From positions 189,592 to 253,591 of the forward strand of contig NZ_AZSJ01000004.1 in NCBI RefSeq assembly GCF_000516555.1: DNA of 64,000 bases. The letters are read 5' to 3'. Within the stretch, counting starts at the first letter, position 1. Each line of letters opens with the position of its first letter. The position numbers were made by a program, and so were the translations under genes. Of this stretch, positions 17,407 to 24,160 are shown piece after piece. This DNA is from Afipia sp. P52-10. GTDB taxonomy: Bacteria; Pseudomonadota; Alphaproteobacteria; Rhizobiales; Xanthobacteraceae. The notes beneath the pieces were generated by a model. It saw only the letters and a program-made list of their open reading frames with translations. It did no database searches and was not told where the DNA came from.

Positions 17407-18966
17407 CTATTCCGCCGCCTGGAGGCCCGGATGCGCCCCGCCAAAATCTTCGGGGAAATGGGTCAGTGCGCTCATCACCGGATACGGCGTGAAGCCACCC
17501 AGCGCGCAGAGCGAGCCGAACTTCATGGTGTTGCAGAGGTCTTCCAAGACGACGAGATTATCGCTGCGCTTCTCGTTGGCGATGATACGATTGATCACCT
17601 CGACGCCACGGGTCGAACCGATCCGGCACGGTGTGCACTTGCCGCAGGATTCCAACGCGCAGAACTCCATTGCGAAGCGTGCCTGCTTCGCCATGTCCAC
17701 GGTGTCGTCGAACACGACGATGCCGCCATGACCGATCAATCCGTCACGCGCAGCAAACGCTTCATAGTCGAACGGTGTGTCGAACAGCGCGCGCGGGAAG
17801 TACGCGCCGAGCGGCCCGCCGACCTGTACCGCGCGTACCGGGCGGCCACTTGCGGTTCCCCCGCCGATCTCATCGATAAGTTCACCGAGCGTGATGCCGA
17901 ACGCGACCTCGAACAGGCCTCCGCGTTTGATGTTGCCAGCCAGCTGGATCGGCATGGTGCCGCGCGAACGTCCCATGCCGAAGTCGCGGTAGAAGGTCGC
18001 ACCCTTCTCCAGGATGATCGGAATGGTCGCAAACGACAGCACGTTGTTGATAACGGTCGGCTTGCCGAACAGACCCTTATGCGCTGGCAAGGGTGGCTTC
18101 GCGCGGACAATGCCGCGCCGCCCTTCAAGACTTTCCAGCAGCGAGGTCTCCTCGCCGCAGACATAGGCCCCCGCACCGCTGCGCACCTCGAGATCGAAAT
18201 CAAAAGTCGATCCGGCGATACGCTGACCTAGCATGCCGCCGCGCCGCGCAGCGACAATCGCAGCCTCCATCGCGGCAATCGCATGCGGATATTCGGAGCG
18301 GATATAGACGTAACCCTTGGTGGCACCGGTGGCGATGCCGGCGATCGTCATGCCTTCGATCAGCACGAACGGATCACCTTCCATGATCATCCGGTCGGCG
18401 AAAGTACCGCTGTCACCCTCATCGGCATTGCAGACGATGTATTTCTGCGCTGCATTGGTTTGCGCGACCGTGCGCCATTTGATGCCGGTCGGAAAGCCCG
18501 CGCCACCACGCCCGCGCAGGCCGGACTGTATGACCTCCTCAATCACGGTTTCGGTGCCAAGCGCGAGTGCCTGCGCAAGCCCCTTGTAACCATCGTGAGC
18601 GCGATAATCATCGAGCGAGCGCGGATCGACGATGCCACAGCGCACGAATGTCAGCCGCGTCTGCCGCTTCAACCAGGGCATCTCCTCGGCCACGCCGAGG
18701 CATAGCGCATGCTCGCGCCCATCCAGCAGTCCGGCTTCGATCAAACCTTCGATATCGGCTGCCTCGACCGGACCGTAGGCGACGCGGCCTCTGCCCGTCT
18801 GCACCTCGATCATCGGCTCCAGCCAGTACAATCCGCGTGACCCGGTTCGCACGATCTCGACCGCAAGGTCGCGTCGGGCTGCGGCGTGCAACAGTGCGTC
18901 CGCCACCGCGTCAGCACCGACGGCGATCGCGCCGGCATCGCCCGGGATGAAGATACGCACCGTCAT
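17407..18966 (-). CDS. fdsB: NAD-dependent formate dehydrogenase, beta subunit (NuoF-like)
   Basis: Diaphorase subunit with NADH and FMN sites that receives electrons from FdsA and reduces NAD+. Length is 519 residues, with a thioredoxin-like N-terminal domain (NuoE-like remnant, about 1-120) ahead of the NuoF-like part. RGRGGAGFPTGIKW is the FMN/NADH glycine-rich block, YIVCNADEGDSGTF and GAYVCGEETSLLESLEG are NuoF hallmarks, and ESCGKCTPCRIGSTRG binds the N3-type 4Fe-4S cluster. Its ATG overlaps the fdsG stop by four bases (ATGA), so translation is coupled. Confidence 0.96.
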   Translation of the reverse strand: MTVRIFIPGDAGAIAVGADAVADALLHAAARRDLAVEIVRTGSRGLYWLEPMIEVQTGRGRVAYGPVEAADIEGLIEAGLLDGREHALCLGVAEEMPWLKRQTRLTFVRCGIVDPRSLDDYRAHDGYKGLAQALALGTETVIEEVIQSGLRGRGGAGFPTGIKWRTVAQTNAAQKYIVCNADEGDSGTFADRMIMEGDPFVLIEGMTIAGIATGATKGYVYIRSEYPHAIAAMEAAIVAARRGGMLGQRIAGSTFDFDLEVRSGAGAYVCGEETSLLESLEGRRGIVRAKPPLPAHKGLFGKPTVINNVLSFATIPIILEKGATFYRDFGMGRSRGTMPIQLAGNIKRGGLFEVAFGITLGELIDEIGGGTASGRPVRAVQVGGPLGAYFPRALFDTPFDYEAFAARDGLIGHGGIVVFDDTVDMAKQARFAMEFCALESCGKCTPCRIGSTRGVEVINRIIANEKRSDNLVVLEDLCNTMKFGSLCALGGFTPYPVMSALTHFPEDFGGAHPGLQAAE

Positions 18967-19436
18967 TGCTGCGCCTCCATTACGAGGGCATCGAGGCGCT
19001 TGTCATCAAGGCGACCAACCACGCGGCCATCCAGCATCGCCGACGGCGCCGTGGCGCACAGGCCGAGACAATAGACCGGCTCCAGCGTCACGCGCTGATC
19101 GGCTGTGGTCTCTCCGATTGCCACTCCGAGTTTTGATTCGGCGCGCGCGACGAGATGCTCGCCGCCTGCTGCCTGACAGGCCTCGGCCCGGCAGAGTTTC
19201 AAGACGCGCCGGCCGGCCGGCTTGTCGCGCAGGTCATGATAGAAGCTGAAGACCCCGTGGACCTCCGCCCGAGACAGGTTAAGCGCTTGCGCCACCATCG
19301 GAATCGCCGCCTCGGGCACGTAGCCGAACGCGTTCTGCAAGGCCTGCAAAATCAGCAGGGTGGGACCTTCGCGCCCCGCATGTTGGGCGATAATCGCCGC
19401 AGCCTGGTTCGGTTCCCAATCTCTGACTGTCGTCAT
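18963..19436 (-). CDS. fdsG: NAD-dependent formate dehydrogenase, gamma subunit (NuoE-like)
   Basis: 2Fe-2S thioredoxin-fold subunit that partners FdsB, 157 residues. The NuoE pattern is visible: LQNAFGYVPEAAIPMVAQAL, VHGVFSFYHDLR, and four cysteine ligands in KLCRAEACQ and VYCLGLCATAPSAML. First gene of the fds operon, start ATG at 19436. A probable regulator of LysR type lies 200 bases upstream on the same strand. Confidence 0.95.
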   Translation of the reverse strand: MTTVRDWEPNQAAAIIAQHAGREGPTLLILQALQNAFGYVPEAAIPMVAQALNLSRAEVHGVFSFYHDLRDKPAGRRVLKLCRAEACQAAGGEHLVARAESKLGVAIGETTADQRVTLEPVYCLGLCATAPSAMLDGRVVGRLDDKRLDALVMEAQQ

Positions 19437-19552
19437 TCCGCGCGCTCAGCAAAATCATGCCCTTGCGCGGGATGAGAATAAGAATAGGTCCAGAAATCAA
19501 TAAAGCAGTCTCATGCGGCGATCCGGAATCGCAATCGACAGGCCTTCAATCG

Positions 19553-19575
19553 ATAGATTTTTCCTATTGACCTAT
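19553..19575. promoter_or_regulatory. Candidate LysR-type binding site upstream of fdsG
   Basis: ATAG-N7-CTAT (19553-19567) fits the T-N11-A dyad typical of LysR sites, with a second CCTAT just after. It lies about 117 bases upstream of the fdsG start and between fdsG and the LysR gene. Found by eye only; AT-rich context makes chance occurrence possible. Confidence 0.35.
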
Positions 19576-19635
19576 TTGAAAGAGACAATACAAGCCCCGG
19601 CAATGGTGCATGGCTACGCTTTTCCGTAGGCCCCT

Positions 19636-20529
19636 TTATGCATCGAGCACCGGAGCAATTTCCTTCACAGTTTGCACCAGCGCGGAAATCAGCGGCGTCA
19701 TCGGATTGCGTGGCAGGATCACGAGACCGATCCTGTAGGTGACGTCAGGCTCGACAATCGGAATTGCGCGGATCGCATCGGGCAAACCGAGCGTGTCGGC
19801 AAGCTTCGCCGGCATGACGCTCGCCCAGCGCCCGGTCTTCACATGGGTATACAGGACGATCACCGAGTTCGAAGACAACGTCGGCTGCGCCTCGGCGCCG
19901 ACGGAACGCAATACGCGGTCGATGATCCGGCGATTTTGCATGTCCGGCGTCAGCAGGCATAGCGGCACCTGGCCGACCTCCTTCCAGGTCACCACATCGC
20001 GATCACCAAACTGCCCGTCCGGTGACGTCAGCAGCCGGTAGCTCTCGCGATAAAGCGGCACCGTCTCGACCTTTCCGATCGGCTCGTTATCGAGGTAGGT
20101 CAACCCGGCATCCACCTCCAGATTCTCTAACAGCGCGAGCGTCTCGATCGACGTGCATGACAGAATCTCGAAACGCACGTCCGGATGCTTGGCCCGAAAC
20201 GGAGTCGTCAGCGACGCGACCATGCCGAGAACGGTAGGGATCACCGCGAGCCGGATCTCGCCGGTCAGACCATGCTTCAGCGCGTTGATCTCCTGCCTCA
20301 TCGCCCGCGAGTCGGCGACGATGCGCCGTGCCCAATCAAGCGTACGCTCGCCCTCCGGCGTGAAGCCTAGAAAGCGTGAGCCGCGCTGGACCAGCATCAC
20401 ACCGAGGATTTCTTCCAGCTGCTTGATGCCAGTGGACATCGTCGGCTGCGTGACGCCGCACGCCTCGGCGGCGCGGCCGAAGTGACGTTCCCGCGCCAAC
20501 GCGAGCAGCATTTCGAGCTTGTCGATCAC
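19636..20529 (-). CDS. LysR-type transcriptional regulator, probable fds regulator
   Basis: 297-residue regulator: winged HTH (about residues 1-60; FGRAAEACGVTQPTMSTGIKQLEE) and a periplasmic-binding-like effector domain. The GTG at 20529 (read as MIDKLEMLLALARERHFG) is preferred since related proteins begin MIDKLE and a GGAG lies upstream; the frame runs on to 20643 with an arginine-rich leader of no known kind. It precedes fdsGBA on the same strand, as LysR genes commonly do in fds loci, so formate-responsive control is likely. It is also divergent from the Bug-type binding-protein gene, which it could control instead. Confidence 0.88.
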   Translation of the reverse strand: MIDKLEMLLALARERHFGRAAEACGVTQPTMSTGIKQLEEILGVMLVQRGSRFLGFTPEGERTLDWARRIVADSRAMRQEINALKHGLTGEIRLAVIPTVLGMVASLTTPFRAKHPDVRFEILSCTSIETLALLENLEVDAGLTYLDNEPIGKVETVPLYRESYRLLTSPDGQFGDRDVVTWKEVGQVPLCLLTPDMQNRRIIDRVLRSVGAEAQPTLSSNSVIVLYTHVKTGRWASVMPAKLADTLGLPDAIRAIPIVEPDVTYRIGLVILPRNPMTPLISALVQTVKEIAPVLDA

Positions 20530-20855
20530 GGCTCGCTCCGCCGCAATGCAAGCGGACGACGAGTACGCTGGCTCTTCCACGAAACCGCGTGGTCGATCGG
20601 ACCTGTTTTCAAGAGAACGCACTCCTGTTGGGCGCCGGTGCATATTCCGACATGCTGCGTGACGTTATCCGCAGCGCTGCCGAGAAATTCAACCGCGACA
20701 TTGGTTCTGTATGACGCGGCGCGTCATCACCCCAGGAGCACCGCGACAGTAAAACGGTGGCGCGACATCTTTGCCTCCACTAGCATTCGCAATCGGACCA
20801 CCAGGGAGAAGCGGTCAACGTTACAAACGACGATAACAAAAACAGGGAGGTTTGC
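20530..20855. promoter_or_regulatory. Divergent intergenic region with ATGACGC-N3-GCGTCAT at 20711-20727
   Basis: No gene supported. The 326 bases between the LysR gene and the TctC-like gene hold a perfect inverted repeat ATGACGC-GGC-GCGTCAT. The arms are close together as expected for a dimer-binding site. Just before 20856 there is a strong AGGGAGG ribosome site. Confidence 0.35.
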
Positions 20856-21836
20856 ATGACTATGCTCTACACCCGCTCGGCCTTTGCCGTTGCGCTCTCG
20901 GTCGCTCTGTCATCGACATTTGCTGCGGCGCAAGATTATCCCAACCGGCCGATCACATGGGTTAACGGCGGAACTCCGGGAAGCGTTACTGATATCGGCT
21001 CGCGCACCTATGCCAAAGTCCTCACTGAAATCCTCGGCCAATCGTTGATCATCGAGAACAAGCCGGGCGCCGGCGGCATCATCTCCACCGAACATGTGGC
21101 GCATGCAAAGCCCGACGGTTACACCATCCTCAACGGCACCAGTGGCCCGTTCGGCTCCTACCCCTCGCTCTACAAGAAGCTCACCTTCGACCCGTTGAAA
21201 GATTTCATACCGGTGCACGGGCTGTCAGAATCGCCGATGATCATGATCGTCCGGCCGAACAGTCCCTTCCGCAAGCTCAGCGATTTGATCGACTACGCCA
21301 GAAAGCACCCGGAAAAGCTCAATTACAGCACCACCGGACTTGGAGCCGGCTCGCACCTGCTGATGGAAATGCTGCAGCAGGCTGCCAACGTCAAAACGAC
21401 TGTCGTTCCCTACAAGGGATCGGCACAGCAGATCACCGATCTGATGGGTGGCAATATCGATCTCGTGCTCGACTATTCGGTGGTGGTCACGCCGCTCATC
21501 ACCTCCGGCCAGGTTATCCCCATCGCCGTCACCGGCCGCAAACGATTGAAGCATCTGCCGGAGATCGCCACGATCCAGGAACAAGGCTATCCGGACGTCT
21601 GGCTGACGGCCTGGTCCTCCGTGCTTGCTCCCGCAGGCACGCCACCTGATGTGATCGACAAGCTCGCCAATGCATTCGAGCAGATGCTGAAGGATCCAAG
21701 CATCCAGAAGTATGCGGATGACAACGGCGCCAATCTGATGGTCGGCCTGAAGAAGGAAGCCTTCCGCGACTTCATCGTGCAGGACATGGCAAAATTGAAG
21801 ACTGTGGTCGAGAAAGCAAACATTCGTCTCGATTGA
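20856..21836 (+). CDS. Tripartite tricarboxylate transporter receptor (Bug/TctC family)
   Basis: Periplasmic solute receptor of 326 residues. The signal peptide MTMLYTRSAFAVALSVALSS ends near AAA-QDYP, and the mature start DYPNRPITWVNG is the classic Bug opening. GSVTDIGSRTYAKVLTEILGQSLIIENKPGAGG, the ligand-contacting loop, is well kept, as is LNYSTTGLGAGSHLLME. AGGGAGG precedes the ATG. No TctA/TctB membrane genes are next to it, which is usual for the expanded Bug families of Bradyrhizobium and Bordetella. Ligand unknown; the following enolase-superfamily gene suggests a hydroxy or sugar acid. Confidence 0.92.
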   Translation: MTMLYTRSAFAVALSVALSSTFAAAQDYPNRPITWVNGGTPGSVTDIGSRTYAKVLTEILGQSLIIENKPGAGGIISTEHVAHAKPDGYTILNGTSGPFGSYPSLYKKLTFDPLKDFIPVHGLSESPMIMIVRPNSPFRKLSDLIDYARKHPEKLNYSTTGLGAGSHLLMEMLQQAANVKTTVVPYKGSAQQITDLMGGNIDLVLDYSVVVTPLITSGQVIPIAVTGRKRLKHLPEIATIQEQGYPDVWLTAWSSVLAPAGTPPDVIDKLANAFEQMLKDPSIQKYADDNGANLMVGLKKEAFRDFIVQDMAKLKTVVEKANIRLD

Positions 21837-21971
21837 TCGGACCAACACCACTCGTGCTTCCGGCTCCGCCGCACCGCCATGGCGTCGCCGGAACACATGA
21901 ATGCCAACCGCACGCGGCAGACCTGCAGTGCATCAGCTTGCAGTGCAGCGCTCGTGCCGTAACAATCGTCG

Positions 21972-23120
21972 ATGATGAAGATCACTGAAATCCGCGGGTT
22001 CCACCTGAGCTTCCCGCTTGCCGAACCACAGGGCAATGCGCTGACGTTCTTCCGCAAGCGCGACGCGCTGCTGGTGCAGATCGTCACCGATTCCGGGCTC
22101 TCCGGCTGGGGAGAAGCCGGCAATTCTCCCCATGCGGCCGGGGCTTTCATCCGCACACGCCTGGCGGCGCTCGTGCTCGGCCAATCGCCCGCCGATTTCG
22201 GCAGACACTATCTGACCATGTGCGCAGCACTCGGCTACGATCGACGGGGCGCCGGAATGATGGGGATTTCCGCCATCGACATGGCGCTCCACGATCTGGC
22301 CGCCCGAATGTATGGCATCAGCGTCGCAACCCTCTTGGGCGGTGCGGTGCGGGGCAAGCTGTTCGCCTACGCAAGCGGGCCCTTTTTTCGCGAAGGCTCC
22401 GATCCCTATCATGCATACGACCGCGAAGCGGAAGGCTATCTGAAGAAGCATTTCAAAGCCTTGAAGCCACGCGCCGGGTTCACGCCGCATGCAGATGGCG
22501 CCATGGCGATGGGGCTGCGCCGCATGATCGGCAAGGATTCGGCGCTGATGGTGGACATCAATCAAGGCTATACCGCCCATGCGGCCATTCAATCCGCCAG
22601 GCGTATGGAAGAGGCTGGTCTGCTTTGGATCGAGGAACCCGTCCAGCCTGAGGACATCGGCGGCTATCAGACTGTCGCGCGCGCTGTGCCGCAAGCGATC
22701 GCTGGCGGCGAAGCGCTGGGCAACGTCCGCGCGTTCCGCGAATTCCTGGCCGCAAATACCCTCGCAGTCTTACAACCCGACCTATCTGTCTGCGGCGGTT
22801 ATAGTGGCTTGCGGGAGATCGCAGCGCTGGCACGCGCTTACGATGTTCCCGTCATGCCGCATGTGTTCGGAACAACCGTGAATTTCCATGCGTCGATGCA
22901 GATGGCAGCGATCCTGGAAGGTAAGCGCGGTGGCGGTCCCGCGCCTTATCCGTTCATTGAATACGATATGATGGACAACCCACTGCTACAGCTCTGTCCG
23001 CCACCGCCGCTCGATGCAGACGGCACACTTTCCGTTCCGGATGGACCTGGCACAGGCCTCGAGCTGTCGCCACAAAGGCTCGATCCATGGATCGTCGGGC
23101 GCTGGGCGGAAATCTTGTAG
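21972..23120 (+). CDS. Enolase-superfamily (mandelate racemase/muconate lactonizing) enzyme
   Basis: Mg-dependent enzyme that abstracts the proton alpha to a carboxylate, as racemase, dehydratase or lactonizing enzyme. Length 382. N-terminal capping domain (about 1-120) then TIM barrel. Catalytic Lys-x-Lys-like pair in FKALKPR (about residue 160), metal ligands in VDINQGY (Asp), IEEPVQPED (Glu) and AGGEALG (Glu), a further Asp in LQPDLS and a His in PHVFGTTVNFH, which is the His/Asp dyad arrangement of the mandelate racemase subgroup. Substrate cannot be assigned. It follows the Bug receptor by 135 bases on the same strand. Two adjacent ATGs at 21972 and 21975 are possible starts. Confidence 0.88.
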   Translation: MMKITEIRGFHLSFPLAEPQGNALTFFRKRDALLVQIVTDSGLSGWGEAGNSPHAAGAFIRTRLAALVLGQSPADFGRHYLTMCAALGYDRRGAGMMGISAIDMALHDLAARMYGISVATLLGGAVRGKLFAYASGPFFREGSDPYHAYDREAEGYLKKHFKALKPRAGFTPHADGAMAMGLRRMIGKDSALMVDINQGYTAHAAIQSARRMEEAGLLWIEEPVQPEDIGGYQTVARAVPQAIAGGEALGNVRAFREFLAANTLAVLQPDLSVCGGYSGLREIAALARAYDVPVMPHVFGTTVNFHASMQMAAILEGKRGGGPAPYPFIEYDMMDNPLLQLCPPPPLDADGTLSVPDGPGTGLELSPQRLDPWIVGRWAEIL

Positions 23121-23123
23121 GCC

Positions 23124-23275
23124 GCAGAGCATGATCCCAGGCGAACATGCGTCGATCGGAAGCAAGCTCTGCTAAAGCGCGATGAGATTTCGATGAATTA
23201 TCCTCGCGCTTTAGCCCATTGTTTAAGCATGATCTTTTCGGAAAACCGCTTCACACTTTTCCGGATCATGCTTTA
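23124..23275. repeat. Structured repeat block between convergent genes (three inverted repeats)
   Basis: Almost the whole gap between the enolase-superfamily gene and the transglutaminase is palindromic: GCAGAGC...GCTCTGC (23124-23173), GCTAAAGCGCGA...TCGCGCTTTAGC (23172-23216), and AAGCATGATC...GATCATGCTT (23225-23273) enclosing TTTTCGGAAAA. The last two are the type of palindromic intergenic repeat that recurs in Bradyrhizobium-like genomes; a worn copy lies at 9405-9453. The element runs into the transglutaminase stop codon (23273-23275). They may work as bidirectional transcription stops. Confidence 0.7.
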
Positions 23276-24160
23276 GCGCTCGCAGGCGGTTTGAACCGGC
23301 ACCACATCGACGCCGACCTCGAGCTCCTGGGCCCCCGACCCAACGAATACGCCATAAACTGGCGAGACATCGGAGAAGTCGCGTCCGACGGCGAGAACAA
23401 TGTGATCGTTGCCGATGTCGATTGCATTGGTCGGATCAATCCCGAACCAGCCGATGTCATCACCGCACCATACCGATACCCAGGCGTGGGTCGCATCGGC
23501 CCCTTCCAGTCTCGCCTGCCCGGCTGGCGGCATCGTGCGGATGTATCCGCTGACATAGGCCGCCGGCAAACCAAGACCGCGCAGGCCCGCGATCATGATA
23601 TGCGCGAAATCCTGGCACACGCCACGCCGCCGCGCGAAAGCCTCGTCCAAGGGTGTCGAAACATCGGTGACCTGCGGTGAATAGGCGAAATCAGCGCGAA
23701 TGCGCCGGGCCAAATCGCGCGCGCCTTCGACGATCGACCGTCCCGGAGGAAAACTCCCCGCCGCGTAGTCTGTCACCGGCGCGGACAGCGCCACATGTGG
23801 ACTGGCGAAGAGGAAATGAGCTGGTGCCTCCGCATCGAGCGAACGCACAGCGACAGCCTGATCGACGATCTGCGTCCATGCCGGCGCCGCAACAGGTGGC
23901 GCTGCTCGCGAGACCTCCACACGTGCTTGCGCCTCGATGGTCAGGCTAACAAGTCCAGTCTCGATCGTTGCCATCGTTACGGTATTGCCGAAAAAATCCT
24001 GCTCTACCCGTAGCGTTGCAGGCGGCGGATCGATCACTAACGCATGATCCAGACGATGCTGCCCGAAGCCCGAGCGCGGTGTGACCCGCAAAGACAGGGT
24101 CGCCGACGAAATCGGCACCTCATACGCATAGTTCGTGACATGACGGAGATCGTAAATCAC
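23273..24160 (-). CDS. Transglutaminase-like cysteine protease-fold protein
   Basis: 295-residue protein with an N-terminal beta domain (YDLRHVTNYAYEVPISSATLSL, about 1-100) and a transglutaminase core. The catalytic triad is visible: Cys in RRGVCQDFAHIM (about residue 177), His in THAWVSVWC (about 213) and Asp in WFGIDPTN (about 228). The start is a GTG whose bases overlap the TGA of the gene upstream (GTGA), so the two are translationally coupled. The family accompanies circularly permuted ATP-grasp/Alpha-E proteins across many bacteria, a setting proposed to make or cleave peptide (isopeptide) bonds; the real substrate is unknown. Confidence 0.88.
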   Translation of the reverse strand: MIYDLRHVTNYAYEVPISSATLSLRVTPRSGFGQHRLDHALVIDPPPATLRVEQDFFGNTVTMATIETGLVSLTIEAQARVEVSRAAPPVAAPAWTQIVDQAVAVRSLDAEAPAHFLFASPHVALSAPVTDYAAGSFPPGRSIVEGARDLARRIRADFAYSPQVTDVSTPLDEAFARRRGVCQDFAHIMIAGLRGLGLPAAYVSGYIRTMPPAGQARLEGADATHAWVSVWCGDDIGWFGIDPTNAIDIGNDHIVLAVGRDFSDVSPVYGVFVGSGAQELEVGVDVVPVQTACER

